Source: Actinernus sp. WN-2022 (lineage: Eukaryota > Cnidaria > Anthozoa > Actiniaria > Actinernidae). From it: a DNA stretch of 64,000 nucleotides. The notes beneath the pieces were generated by a model. That model saw only the letters and a program-made list of their open reading frames with translations, was not told where the DNA came from and did not search any database. The stretch spans positions 2,930,660-2,994,659 of the forward strand of contig JAOWCC010000577.1 of the NCBI GenBank assembly GCA_030867875.1, read 5' to 3'. Positions 1 through 12,445 of the stretch are shown here, in pieces. Made by a program: the position numbers and the translations under genes. Within the stretch, counting starts at the first letter, position 1; each line of letters starts with the position of its first letter.

Positions 1-65
1 GGCGATTTATGTTTTCTATATTAGGAGCGAGAAGAATGCACGCTATAAGGAGCCTATTACCCGGA
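1..65. other. left flank of the 36-bp array
   Basis: Unique sequence before the tandem array. Bases 49-68 (AGGAGCC, then ATTACCC, then GGAGCGTCC) are mirrored in inverted orientation at about 4336-4362 on the far side of the array, so this edge may be one terminal repeat of the unit that carries the array. No coding evidence is seen. Confidence 0.5.
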
Positions 66-3000
66 GCGTCCATCTCCCATACTACGTCTATATATGATGT
101 AGCGTCCATCTCCCATACTACGTCTATATATGATGTAGCGTCCATCTCCCATACTACGTCTATATATGATGTAGCGTCCATCTCCCATACTACGTCTATA
201 TATGATGTAGCGTCCATCTCCCATACTACGTCTATATATGATGTAGCGTCCATCTCCCATACTACGTCTATATATGATGTAGCGTCCATCTCCCATACTA
301 CGTCTATATATGATGTAGCGTCCATCTCCCATACTACGTCTATATATGATGTAGCGTCCATCTCCCATACTACGTCTATATATGATGTAGCGTCCATCTC
401 CCATACTACGTCTATATATGATGTAGCGTCCATCTCCCATACTACGTCTATATATGATGTAGCGTCCATCTCCCATACTACGTCTATATATGATGTAGCG
501 TCCATCTCCCATACGTCTATATATGATGTAGCGTCCATCTCCCATACGTCTATATATGATGTAGCGTCCATCTCCCATACTACGTCTATATATGATGTAG
601 CGTCCATCTCCCATACTACGTCTATATATGATGTAGCGTCCATCTCCCATACTACGTCTATATATGATGTAGCGTCCATCTCCCATACTACGTCTATATA
701 TGATGTAGCGTCCATCTCCCATACTACGTCTATATATGATGTAGCGTCCATCTCCCATACTACGTCTATATATGATGTAGCGTCCATCTCCCATACTACG
801 TCTATATATGATGTAGCGTCCATCTCCCATACGTCTATATATGATGTAGCGTCCATCTCCCATACGTCTATATATGATGTAGCGTCCATCTCCCATACTA
901 CGTCTATATATGATGTAGCGTCCATCTCCCATACTACGTCTATATATGATGTAGCGTCCATCTCCCATACTACGTCTATATATGATGTAGCGTCCATCTC
1001 CCATACTACGTCTATATATGATGTAGCGTCCATCTCCCATACTACGTCTATATATGATGTACATAGCGTCCATCTCCCATACTACGTCTATATATGATGT
1101 AGCGTCCATCTCCCATACTACGTCTATATATGATGTAGCGTCCATCTCCCATACTACGTCTATATATGATGTAGCGTCCATCTCCCATACTACGTCTATA
1201 TATGATGTAGCGTCCATCTCCCATACTACGTCTATATATGATGTAGCGTCCATCTCCCATACTACGTCTATATATGATGTAGCGTCCATCTCCCATACTA
1301 CGTCTATATATGATGTAGCGTCCATCTCCCATACTACGTCTATATATGATGTAGCGTCCATCTCCCATACTACGTCTATATATGATGTAGCGTCCATCTC
1401 CCATACTACGTCTATATATGATGTAGCGTCCATCTCCCATACTACGTCTATATATGATGTAGCGTCCATCTCCCATACTACGTCTATGTATGATGTAGCG
1501 TCCATCTCCCATACTACGTCTATATATGATGTAGCGTCCATCTCCCATACTACGTCTATATATGATGTAGCGTCCATCTCCCATACTACGTCTATGTATG
1601 ATGTAGCGTCCATCTCCCATACTACGTCTATATATGATGTAGCGTCCATCTCCCATACTACGTCTATATATGATGTAGCGTCCATCTCCCATACTACGTC
1701 TATGTATGATGTAGCGTCCATCTCCCATACTACGTCTATATATGATGTAGCGTCCATCTCCCATACTACGTCTATATATGATGTAGCGTCCATCTCCCAT
1801 ACTACGTCTATGTATGATGTAGCGTCCATCTCCCATACTACGTCTATATATGATGTAGCGTCCATCTCCCATACTACGTCTATGTATGATGTAGCGTCCA
1901 TCTCCCATACTACGTCTATATATGATGTAGCGTCCATCTCCCATACTACGTCTATATATGATGTAGCGTCCATCTCCCATACTACGTCTATGTATGATGT
2001 AGCGTCCATCTCCCATACTACGTCTATGTATGATGTAGCGTCCATCTCCCATACTACGTCTATCTATGATGTAACGTCCATCTCCCATACTACGTCTATA
2101 TATGATGTAGCGTCCATCTCCCATACTACGTCTATATATGATGTAGCGTCCATCTCCCATACTACGTCTATATATGATGTAGCGTCCATCTCCCATACTA
2201 CGTCTATATATGATGTAGCGTCCATCTCCCATACTACGTCTATGTATGATGTAGCGTCCATCTCCCATACTACGTCTATGTATGATGTAGCGTCCATCTC
2301 CCATACTACGTCTATCTATGATGTAACGTCCATCTCCCATACTACGTCTATATATGATGTAGCGTCCATCTCCCATACTACGTCTATATATGATGTAGCG
2401 TCCATCTCCCATACTACGTCTATATATGATGTAGCGTCCATCTCCCATACTACGTCTATATATGATGTAGCGTCCATCTCCCATACTACGTCTATATATG
2501 ATGTAGCGTCCATCTCCCATACTACGTCTATATATGATGTAGCGTCCATCTCCCATACTACGTCTATGTATGATGTAGCGTCCATCTCCCATACTACGTC
2601 TATGTATGATGTAGCGTCCATCTCCCATACTACGTCTATATATGATGTAGCGTCCATCTCCCATACTACGTCTATATATCAATGATGTAGCGTCCATCTC
2701 CCATGCTACGTCTATATATCAATGATGTAGCGTCCATCTCCCATACTACGTCTATATATGATGTAGCGTCCATCTCCCATACTACGTCTATGTATGATGT
2801 AGCGTCCATCTCCCATACTACGTCTATGTATGATGTAGCGTCCATCTCCCATACTACGTCTATATATGATGTAGCGTCCATCTCCCATACTACGTCTATA
2901 TATGATGTAGCGTCCATCTCCCATACTACGTCTATGTATGATGTAGCGTCCATCTCCCATACTACGTCTATGTATGATGTAGCGTCCATCTCCCATACTA

Positions 3001-4241
3001 CGTCTATGTATGATGTAGCGTCCATCTCCCATACTACGTCTATATATGATGTAGCGTCCATCTCCCATACTACGTCTATATATGATGTAGCGTCCATCTC
3101 CCATACTACGTCTATGTATGATGTAGCGTCCATCTCCCATACTACGTCTATGTATGATGTAGCGTCCATCTCCCATACTACGTCTATATATGATGTAGCG
3201 TCCATCTCCCATACTACGTCTATATATGATGTAGCGTCCATCTCCCATACTACGTCTATATATGATGTAGCGTCCATCTCCCATACTACGTCTATATATG
3301 ATGTAGCGTCCATCTCCCATACTACGTCTATGTATGATGTAGCGTCCATCTCCCATACTACGTCTATGTATGATGTAGCGTCCATCTCCCATACTACGTC
3401 TATGTATGATGTAGCGTCCATCTCCCATACTACGTCTATGTATGATGTAGCGTCCATCTCCCATACTACGTCTATGTATGATGTAGCGTCCATCTCCCAT
3501 ACTACGTCTATGTATGATGTAGCGTCCATCTCCCATACTACGTCTATATATGATGTAGCGTCCATCTCCCATACTACGTCTATGTATGATGTAGCGTCCA
3601 TCTCCCATACTACGTCTATGTATGATGTAGCGTCCATCTCCCATACTACGTCTATGTATGATGTAGCGTCCATCTCCCATACTACGTCTATGTATGATGT
3701 AGCGTCCATCTCCCATACTACGTCTATGTATGATGTAGCGTCCATCTCCCATACTACGTCTATGTATGATGTAGCGTCCATCTCCCATACTACGTCTATG
3801 TATGATGTAGCGTCCATCTCCCATACTACGTCTATGTATGATGTAGCGTCCATCTCCCATACTACGTCTATATATGATGTAGCGTCCATCTCCCATACTA
3901 CGTCTATATATGATGTAGCGTCCATCTCCCATACTACGTCTATGTATGATGTAGCGTCCATCTCCCATACTACGTCTATGTATGATGTAGCGTTAATCTC
4001 CCATACTACGTCTATATATGATGTAGCGTCCATCTCCCATACTACGTCTATATATGATGTAGCGTCCATCTCCCATACTACGTCTATATATGATGCAGCG
4101 TCCATCTCCCATACTACGTCTATATATGATGTAGCGTCCATCTCCCATACTACGTCTATATATGATGTAGCGTCCATCTCCCATACTACGTCTATATATG
4201 ATGTAGCGTCCATCTCCCATACTACGTCTATATATGATGCA
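66..4241. repeat. 36-bp minisatellite, about 115 copies
   Basis: Near-perfect head-to-tail copies of a 36-bp unit (GTAGCGTCCATCTCCCATAC followed by 16 bases ending in ATATATGAT). Variants are: four 33-bp units lacking one ACT (about 512-560 and 830-870), a 3-bp insertion near 1059, a TATATA-to-TATGTA change that becomes frequent after 1490, a TATCTATGATGTAACG variant at 2061 and again exactly 252 bp (7 units) later at 2313, and two CAA insertions at 2678-2722. Because 36 is a multiple of 3 and the unit has no stop in several frames, long repetitive ORFs run on both strands. They encode 12-residue periods in every open frame and are not evidence of a gene. The array lies upstream of, and probably in an intron of, the bHLH gene whose exons start at 4457. 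Confidence 0.97.
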
Positions 4242-4456
4242 GATAGCGTTTTAACAGACGTTTTAACAGGCATTTTTTGTTAACAATATCTGTGAAACGG
4301 TCTGTGAAACGCTGCCTCAAATATCTGACAAATGGATGCTGCGGGTAATGGCTCCTGCGCTCTATGGAGACGTGTGTAGTATTCCTCTCCTTTTCAACAT
4401 TTAAAAATGTTTAGAACTATTCATAAGCCCTATTTTACGAGTTATTACTTTTCAAG
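4242..4456. other. right flank of the array, intron side
   Basis: Short internal repeats (GTTTTAACAGACGTTTTAACAG; CTGTGAAACGGTCTGTGAAACG) are followed at 4336-4362 by the inverted match to the left flank of the array. The last 15 bases before 4457 are pyrimidine-rich and end in TTTTCAAG, a usable splice acceptor. Confidence 0.5.
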
Positions 4457-4579
4457 GAGGCCAAAACGCAAGCGATCACTGACGTTTAAAGAAGGTAAGA
4501 CCAGCGAGTCTCCGTCGTGGACCCCGGCATCAGCTGCTGAGAGAAAAGAGATTCACCTGGGGAAGGAACGGAAGAGAAG
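4457..4579 (+). CDS. bHLH transcription factor, internal exon with basic region
   Basis: Exon of a TCFL5/SOHLH-like bHLH factor. It encodes a PKRKR nuclear-localisation-type stretch, a Ser/Pro-rich linker and the first part of the basic region (IHLGKERKRR). Upstream acceptor TTTTCAAG; downstream donor AG|GCAAGT, a GC-AG intron boundary that matches the GC consensus. Phase 2 at both ends. When joined to the exon at 6460 the frame restores a continuous basic region followed by helix 1. Upstream exons were not found in this window. Confidence 0.75.
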
Positions 4580-7401
4580 GCAAGTAGAGAGAAAGCGCAA
4601 AAATATGAACTGGTACCAGAGGTTCTAATACTAGCTCTCTCTCTCTCCAAAGTTCAAGAAGCGAAGCGACGAGAGGAAAATAATCTCGAATGACATGGCC
4701 TAGGTTTGCACTTCCATGTTTGGATCAGGTACACCTTTTGTACCTTGTTGCCGATTGGTTCTCTACTTCACGGGACATACATAATTCTACCAATCGTGTA
4801 GATCCTCTGCCACCAGATGTTCTTTTCCTCTCTCGTCGCTACAACTTGTTGGACCAACACTTGGTCTTAGAATAACATAGAAGGTGCTTCCTTTGTGAAA
4901 TAATTTCGTCCTCGAACTACAAACAGTTAGACACTGATTCAAGTCCAGTTCTCGGATAAGGACCAGCGAGGACTCGCAGCCATAAAGCAATGAGTTTGAG
5001 ATTTCCATTGGGCCACAAAAAGCGATACTGTAGTTTATTGTTTGCATTAGTACTGCCTTGAATCCGTACCAGTTAAGGGTACATGTTACGTGGAGCAACG
5101 AGTAACGGTAACGTGTACACAAATTGGTTGGATTTGTCAGTCCAAGTTTGTGTCAATATAGTCCCCCGCCCTCCTACCCTCTGGGAATTTCGTTCGCGCC
5201 CAATCTGCCCTCGGCCAAAACATCATTTTTCGTGAATCGAGACCAAGAAAAATAAAGGGACTGTTCGCAGTCTTTAAATGTAGCGATACTTACTGCACGT
5301 CATCCGGTCATTAATGTACCAACCAGAGATCCATTGGTTCTTGACACAAAGCGACCTTTTGAAATCATGCATGGTTGGACATTAGCATAACAATTGTAAT
5401 GTTTATCAACACCAAACATCGCTTTTGAGCCAAACGTAATGGTAATGGGGCTCCCGACGTCCCCAAACTCAGTAAACATGGTTGATAGGCCTTTTGCAGG
5501 AAAGTCACGTGTGAATTGAGCTCGTGATCCCCATGGGAAATGCGTTGCCATGGATGCTGGAGGGCAAGCTATCTTTAAAGACGCTGTTTCAGAAATATCG
5601 ATAATAAATTGGAGGTGGAAAATAGCATTTACCTATTGTTTGCTGCGGTACGGCATGACCAGGGAATAGGCCTTTTGCAGGAAACAGTCACGTTCTGATA
5701 TAATCATACATGTACTTCGTTAACGAATGAATCGAGCTCGTGATCCCCATGGAACACACGTTGCCATCGATGCTGCATGGCAAGCTATCTTTAAAAACGC
5801 CGTTTTAGAAAGGTCGACAATCGATTGGAGGTGGAAAATAGCATTGACAAACAGGTTTTGCTGATAACACCACCAATCTCGTACAATATAAATAGAGTGT
5901 CCCTCGAACAAAGGCCATTCTGTGCGATGCCTTGAGACTTAATGAGACCTAAGAGTCCGATGATTGTTCATTCAATATATTTTGAATATGAAATTGTTGC
6001 TGAACAAATGTTTGAGACAACCAATTAACTCGACTTTGCAACAATCGGCTTAGGTATCCGGGTATAATTTATTTAAGTTGCGATTTCGCTTATTTTCGAA
6101 AGATAAATTGACATTTTATTCAATCAAAAGACGAAGGAAGGGTTAAATTAGCAGAAACTGAAAAAAACATTGCTTAAATATCAACGTTACTGGGAGAAAT
6201 TATTACCTAAAAATACAAGAAAATCGTTATAAGACGGCCATCTTGTTCAAACGCAATCCAAGACTCGCGGGTTCGCAAAACATGCTGGTGAAACATCCTC
6301 CTTTGCCCCACATTGACGTCGACATCTGTACCCCCTCCACGTCCAGTGGACGTTAAAACTCAGCATATGTCGACGGTCCCTTATTTCACTCTAGATGAAA
6401 GATAAAATTGATAATTGTGATAATCTTTATTAATTGCCATCTTTTCTTTTCTTGTTCAGAGAGAGGATTGCGCGCTGTTGGTATTTCCTGAGGAACATGA
6501 TTCCCTCGTGTAACGAGAACACGGACAAGGCGACAGTATTCGAAATGACCGTAGCCTACCTTCATCACTGCTGGAAATACCATGCAGATATCATCCAGAA
6601 AATCAACAAGGTGAACTCGGGGTGAACTCTCCCTTTCTCCCTTAGGTCGGTGCGCAGGCTAGAGGTTTATTTTGAGCATGTCACGATTTTTGGACATTTT
6701 CTTCGTTAAGCTTTAGGACCAGTACCAGTCGTTGCTGTGCAAATCACTACGAGATTGGGCGTCATGAAAGTGGTATACAAGTTTGGACCTCTAAAGACAT
6801 CATCAGTATTTCCTTTCAATTTTAAAAATCATAAGACAAAACCATGACGTCATCCAAGATAATATATTCCTCCAAAATTGCTTCAAACTCTTAAGATGGA
6901 GAATAGATGATCATAACCGCACAACCCAGCTATCAGAATGACCAAGAGACCTTCGCATCATTGCCGTCCAACTGAATAACCATGGTTTGATAATCTTTAA
7001 TCTCACATTCATGTGCAAACGCTTTGGTGTGGCAACGTGAACACGAGGCTAGTCTCCAGGACAATACTTATTTAATTTGGACGCCATTTGTGGAACGGTC
7101 TATTATGTCAAATAATGATAATTATGTAAAGTATCTTAGAAAGGTTCGTGCATTATCAAAGATGAATATATATATTGCATCAGCTTGCATGCTCTTTTAA
7201 AAGGCGAACGCAGAACGTATACTTATATATTTTTCACTGAAAGTATATAATCAGGACCGGCATTGTTCTTTGCAGGATTTCAAGTTGCTGTGCAGTGTTA
7301 ATGAACCACCAGAGAACATGGACACCATGGAGACTATGGTGAATAGTCTACTGGAAAAGGAACAACAAGCTTTGTGCGATACACCAACCAGATTGCATTA
7401 A
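4457..7401 (+). CDS. TCFL5/SOHLH-like bHLH transcription factor (3' end of gene)
   Basis: Three exons (4457-4579, 6460-6610, 7276-7401) join in frame to a protein end with stop TAA at 7399. Basic region and helix 1 read IHLGKERKRRERIARC, with the H..KER.RR.R pattern of E-box-binding bHLH proteins. The loop and helix 2 contain IPSCNENTDKATVFEMTVAY, closest to the TDKAT motif of TCFL5 and the EMTV motif of SOHLH proteins. The last exon is acidic, about 41 residues, with no known domain. The family acts in the nucleus as dimeric DNA-binding regulators, often in germ cells; that role here is inferred from family only. The 5' part of the gene is not in view, and the minisatellite at 66-4241 probably lies in its preceding intron. 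Confidence 0.72.
4580..6459 (+). other. intron with GC donor, containing a local duplication
   Basis: Intron of the bHLH gene (GC...AG). It contains part of a SINE-like sequence around 4790-5000 and an imperfect direct duplication: about 5487-5633 and 5669-5850 share the start GGCCTTTTGCAGGAAA and the end GGAGGTGGAAAATAGCATT, with an insertion in the second copy. No other coding evidence. Confidence 0.6.
6460..6610 (+). CDS. bHLH exon (helix 1-loop-helix 2)
   Basis: Acceptor CTTGTTCAG, donor AAG|GTGAAC, phase 2 in and phase 0 out. It encodes most of the helix-loop-helix, with conserved hydrophobics in both helices and the TDKATVFEMTV start of helix 2. See the gene entry at 4457-7401. Confidence 0.8.
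7276..7401 (+). CDS. bHLH gene terminal exon
   Basis: Acceptor TTCTTTGCAG, phase 0. 41 codons then TAA. Glu/Met-rich (PPENMDTMETMVNSLL), no recognised domain. AT-rich sequence without ORFs follows, as expected for a 3' UTR. Confidence 0.7.
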   Translation, partial: DFKLLCSVNEPPENMDTMETMVNSLLEKEQQALCDTPTRLH

Positions 7402-8549
7402 AATACTACTATTTCTGCCTTAAGCAGTTTAAATAGGCTAGTCCTCTTCCAGGGCGCTTCAACACATTCGTGTCAGTTACGAAAGTTATAAAGTTATTCA
7501 ACTTCAAGGCAGATTGTCTCGAGATCTCATCTTTTTCAGCTACATTTGTAATTCAAGTGATCAGGCCGGTGTTGATTATCACAACAATATTTAAGAAAAA
7601 AACAATATGAAAATACATTTTGGCTACTGGGTTGAAGAAAAAAGGAATCTTAAGTGAAAAGAACTTACTACACGCTTTATGAATTTCGGTATGCAAGAAA
7701 ACATGGCTGGTCAATCGACAAGCGTTATTTTCTGTTTCAGTCATACATGCATCATCACATGTAAAAAAAAGTATTGGGTAAAGAGAAATACAAATCTCCT
7801 TCGAAAGTTACATTTATTAATTTATTTGATACATCTATACAAGAAGGTTGTCTAATCCTTCACATTAAAACAAATGTTATCAACTAAAATACATTAATGT
7901 CATACACTGTATCTATAATTTATTGATATGTACCATGGATATATTACTGATATCATATTATTTAAAATTCCAATGTTATTATTTATTGATTAAAAGTGGA
8001 TTGAATACATTGATTTGGTTAAAGCTGCTTAAAAACAGAAAAAGTTAACATTTTATTGTATTAATATTAAACTTTGAATTTGATATCATTACAAATGCAA
8101 TCACAAAAGTAATGTTCATAGACACTCAGAACGAAGACTCAATTTCGCTCTTAACCAAGGCAATGTATTCATCTCCAACATTAAGAATATAATGGATCTA
8201 ATATCCCTACTGTACAGAAATACTGTATATATGATATACATGTACATAAACCAATTACTATATTTTCATATAATTGCAATCATTTTCTGTTGCATTAAAA
8301 TTAAAACATTTCTCTCAATTATAAACATTTGCTGTGCCATATGGCATATAATCTGTATTTTATCAGCAAGCTCTGGTGCACTGGTATAATTCATTATTTA
8401 TTGTTGATACATACATGTACCTTTTTAAAGCCATCCAAATAAATGCATTAACTGTATTGACTATTGTAGCTGGAATCCCCTTCACTACTTTAAAGTACAA
8501 CTTAGAACATTCTAACATAAAATACAAAATGTACCACACTTTCACTTAT
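7402..8549. other. intergenic or UTR, nothing recognised
   Basis: AT-rich sequence between the end of the plus-strand bHLH gene and the downstream minus-strand gene. Short ORFs here have no splice context or recognisable protein pattern. Confidence 0.5.
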
Positions 8550-8923
8550 CCCAGGTATCCCAGGCTCTGTAAATGGCAATCTGTGGGATTTTTAGCCTTC
8601 CATTTAACATAAATCCTGGATAAAAATTGACAAAACTTGCAGGGTGTCTTTGTGTTCCTTAGCTATGTCTTGGCAAATTTTCAGCAAATTTCAGCCAACA
8701 TTTTCCTTGCCACCTACATTGTACTCTGAGTACTCTACAAAAAGGTTGCTGAAATTTGTTGGAAATGTGTGAGTTTGTCTGGCATAGACATTAGCTAAGG
8801 AACACAAGACACCCTGTAAGTTGTTGATTTTTATCCAAAATTTACATTGAAAATGGCAGGCTAAAAAATCCCATATAAACACTATTAAATATTGCCATTT
8901 ACAGAGGTTGGGCTACCTGTGCC
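8550..8923. mobile_element. palindromic MITE, about 370 bp
   Basis: The two ends are inverted copies of each other over roughly 130 bases: CTCTGTAAATGGCAAT at the left matches ATTGCCATTTACAGAG at the right, and GGGTGTCTTTGTGTTCCTTAGCT matches AGCTAAGGAACACAAGACACCC with small gaps. Non-coding. The superfamily cannot be assigned from these ends. Confidence 0.8.
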
Positions 8924-9303
8924 AAAACATGTTTGTAACCCTTTTGGGGGCTCACTCTGTTCAAGGCAAAAAAAAAAAGAGGCAAAAAGAATCCCCCTCC
9001 CAAAGCCGTTTTTTCTCTCTCATTCTATCACATCAAATTTGGAATGGATCACCCCAAAAGTAGGCTTACGGTATACATCGATTTTGGGATATTTGGAAAT
9101 TCTTACAACATAATATTTAATGCTTCAGTATAAAGGACACTAGAATATTGCTTGTTTCCCTGGCAGCTTAAATGCATTTATTTAATGCTAAATATATAAA
9201 TGAGGTCTGGGTTGTTTTGTTTGGTGACAAGGCACAAAAATGTTTTCTCTAAATGGCAAGCCACCTTGTTGATTGATATCAGCTCCTTTTGTAACCCACT
9301 GGC

Positions 9304-9474
9304 TTAGGGGACTGGTCATGAATTAGCAGGGGGATGGGGGTGGACAAAGGGGGAGGGTCATAATTTTTTTAACCCCCAAATATGGAGGATGATAAAAAGA
9401 GGGGTGAGGGGCATAATATTTCATGCTTATTATACTCCACCCCCATCCCCTGCTAATTTATTACCAGTCCCTAA
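9304..9474. mobile_element. short palindromic MITE
   Basis: Inverted ends: TTAGGGGACTGGTCATGAATTAGCAGGGG at left (given only as a pattern) is mirrored by CCCCTGCTAATTTATTACCAGTCCCTAA at right, about 40 bp per arm, with a G-rich centre. Non-coding. Confidence 0.75.
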
Positions 9475-10180
9475 ACAGAGTGAATGAATACAAGTACATG
9501 TATCTGGGGTCCTTAATAGGTAACTGTCATGCCATTCATGTTGTGATACAAATTCTTGACTATTAAGAAGTTAAATGATTTGTTGGACTGTATCTTGGGG
9601 ACTCCTAACAAACAAAAACAGTGAATGATCATTTAGGGCACATTTATGGGGCATATTTCAGGAATTCCAAAAAATGAATACACCAAAAAAAATATGTTTA
9701 CATTATCAAACACAACAAATATTTCATATAGGACGTACTAAATATAGCATCTACTTTTGGGAGAGGGATATATGCAGTATTTAAAGTTGAAATACACTCA
9801 ACAAAATATCTGGACTCTGATTGGTCAATAGTGATAAAAAGTTGCTCTCAGCAAATGGTTGTTCCTTATATTATAAACAAAAAAATGCATGAACTGCTAA
9901 CAAGTGCAAACTTTCAAAATATCACTCAGTGCCCATAAATCATGTGTAGCACTTGTGTTCATGCAATTTCTTCTACGTATTCTAATTATGGAAAAGCTGG
10001 AAGTCACAAAAAAAGGCCCAATTATTTAGAACGATTTTGAGGACTGTACAAGTCATGTTCCTGCACTTCTCTTTGAGATTTTGAGCATTTCCTTTCAATA
10101 AACAGTACACCCAAAACTGAATCCACAAAGAAGCCATGAAAATAATTACAAATTATTGTAATTAAAAGAAAGTCACCTAC

Positions 10181-10260
10181 CCCTTGTAGCATCATTCTCT
10201 TGGCATTCTTGAATGCTGTGTCTGTGAACTGTTTTACTTTCAGTACATTCCCATCATCAA
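10181..10260 (-). CDS. exon 4 of the small minus-strand gene
   Basis: Acceptor TTTCTTGTAG, donor GGG|GTAGGT; 26 full codons, containing VKQFTDTAFKNAKRMMLQG. Phase 1 in, phase 0 out. Confidence 0.6.
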
Positions 10261-12395
10261 CTACAAGAAAAAAATACTGTAAGTCACTGCACGATCTCCT
10301 TTGTACTGAAGTACAAAAAATGGTTTTATAATGATATCATTTGTTCTTTTGTACAGAAAACTAATTATTTTTGAACTACTATAATATTTACATGTAGATA
10401 GAAATGACCAGTGTTTTGGAAAACAAAACAATTTTAGAATTGCCTTACTCTGGAATCCAACTTTAGGTCTGATAGAGCAAACATGTGGAGAGAGCAAGGG
10501 AGAAAGGAAAAACCTGACCCATATAGAGGAGAACACCTCTACCCTGGACAGTGCTCGAACTTAACCTTTTGCTCTAGTGGTCCATGGGACCAGTGAGCTA
10601 AAAATGCACTGGCCCAAAATGGAAAGTCAATGGTCCCAACTTATTATTATTTGTTCCTTTCCTTTAGACAATAAAAGAAGCTGGTAATCCGTGACTCTGT
10701 TTACGAATTACACACACGTCGCGACTCACCAATTTTTACTGCAGCATGCAGAAAATTATGAATATGGTGCCGCATTGTTTCCTATGATTCAATTCATGAT
10801 AAGTCGAACCCAGACCTCTAGTTGCCAAAATCTAGCAGGTCCTGGCATATTTTTTTTGTTTGCTTTCTTTCGTGTCAGCAATCGCAGGTAAATCATCACT
10901 TATAACTGTTTGTGTCATGTTCTACTTCTAAATCTAAATCAAATTTAGTGAACAAATAAGTCTACTTGTCCAGGGCACGAGTGGAGGAAAAACTTACTAG
11001 ATTTTTACTCGTTTTAGACGAGTGGACGACCGTTAAGTTCGAGCACTGCTGGACCGTTGAGATCTCATTTTCATGCCCATTCTGGTTCATATTTTGAACC
11101 TTTGGCTTCTTACACTCAGACCCATACAACATTTTTTATTGGCTCAGAAATGTAGGCACAGGAGCAAGGTTAATAACATGGAAGTGAGGTTCTCAGTGGT
11201 GTCAAAGCCAGATGACTTTCTTTTCTGCTCTGTCCACCTAATGGTGTTTGAATTTGCCAAAATTAAATCTCAGAAGACTGATATGGGTTTTTCATAATTA
11301 TAAACTAAACAGTATCATATTCAGGCACCTGAACTATCAACTTCAGCCTCCTCGTCGAATAGTCTTTGTGACTCAAGTGCACATTTTCTTGCCTTTTCTT
11401 TGAATTCTTCCATACTTTTGTGTATTCTGCAAAATGACAGTCTGTTGTCAAATACATAATTCTTAAAATTACGGATATCACAGGTACACAAAGTATTGCT
11501 TTAATTTACACATAAAATAACCGACATGCTGAAAATATGGTTTTAAAAGCAAATTAATAGCTGAGCAATTAAAGACTCTGTTGCCCGTTATGCTTTGTGA
11601 GGGTGTAGCTATTGTAAACTTGTTACATACCTCCTGGTAATACAAAAAAATAATGCTAAATTATATCTCTATTGTTGTTATGCTTTCAAGCTTGGAATTT
11701 CATATGTGAAATTAGCTGGAGTCACGTAACAATCAACATAGTCTCTTCACGGGCTTACCATCCTCAAAATTGGTTTTGGGCTTCCTGTGGCCGGATTCGT
11801 CAGTTTTCTAACGGATTTCCACCTGGATTTTGCCTTGTTTACCTCAAATTTGCAGGATGAATATAGCGTTAATTCTAAAGTTGAAATCTTTAAACTTGTA
11901 TCAAAATAAACTTTACTTATTATATTTACCAGTTCTGTGTGTCTTCTTGTCGTCCGATGCATTTTAAAGATGCTACAGGTTACGGTCGAGTATGTCCTAC
12001 AATGTAGATGAATATTGACAAGGCATGCAACTAGACACCGCCAAACCGCTAACCACCACTCGATTACCTGCCAAAATTCCCCTTAAATCTAATTGCTTGC
12101 TCGTCTACTTTGGGAATATGAAAGAACGATTATTCATGGGCATCTTGTAATTGGCCAAGTTTGAGGTCAATTGATGTGAGAGAAGTGCATAAAAAACACT
12201 CTTGAAGTCAAAATTTTAGCTTTCGAAAGGGGTCCTGCAGACATTGCTGTCCCTTTCAAAATTTAACGGGTCGTCGCCGAGTAGAATTCCCTTCTCCTAC
12301 CCTCCCCACTCACTAATATTTTTGCAGCCAAATGCAAACTCACCAGGGTCAACACAGTAGACATTTTCACTAAACTTGTTTACGTTTCCCGGCAT
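10181..12395 (-). CDS. small protein of unknown function, spliced (5' part)
   Basis: Minus-strand gene. Exon 1 12395-12344 starts at ATG (MPGNVNKFSENVYCVDP) and ends at donor G|GTGAGT. Exon 2 is 11972-11930 (acceptor CCTGTAG, donor CTG|GTAAAT). Later exons are 11426-11329, encoding an acidic/basic helical stretch (KSMEEFKEKARKCALESQRL), and 10260-10181 (VDDGNVLKVKQFTDTAFKNA and a few more residues) ending at donor GTAGGT. Exons 3 and 4 are in phase (1 to 1). Exon 2 joined directly to exon 3 creates TGA at the junction; a 3-nt exon at 11631-11633 would remove it (see findings). The end of the gene lies left of 10181 and was not found. I do not recognise the family; the visible part looks helical and soluble, about 90 residues. 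Confidence 0.55.
11329..11426 (-). CDS. exon 3 of the small minus-strand gene
   Basis: Acceptor TCATTTTGCAG, donor CAG|GTGCCT. Only the frame continuing into 10260-10181 is open across both exons. Encodes a charged, probably helical segment ending in FDEEAEVDSS. Confidence 0.6.
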
Positions 12396-12445
12396 TTTGA
12401 ACTAGCTACGGACGAGATTTTAGTGCCAAAAAGTAGCCAAACAGC
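11705..12445. repeat. left arm of an inverted duplication
   Basis: About 700 bases that recur in reverse orientation at about 14319-15030. The arm contains exons 1 and 2 and the first intron of the small minus-strand gene. This copy keeps the ATG and open frame, so it is the likely functional one. Confidence 0.85.

Noticed and set aside
66..4241. CRISPR array
   Set aside because: Units are contiguous, with no variable spacers, in an animal genome context.
9..4283. Long repetitive ORFs on both strands encoding 12-residue periods
   Set aside because: A 36-bp tandem unit without stops makes several frames open at once on both strands. There is no codon bias, splice or start evidence.
10181..11426. 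C-terminal exons of the AKTIP-like gene
   Set aside because: First considered because of loose resemblance to the AKTIP tail. An independent start exon on the same strand at 12395, downstream of the UBC exons, makes a separate gene more likely.
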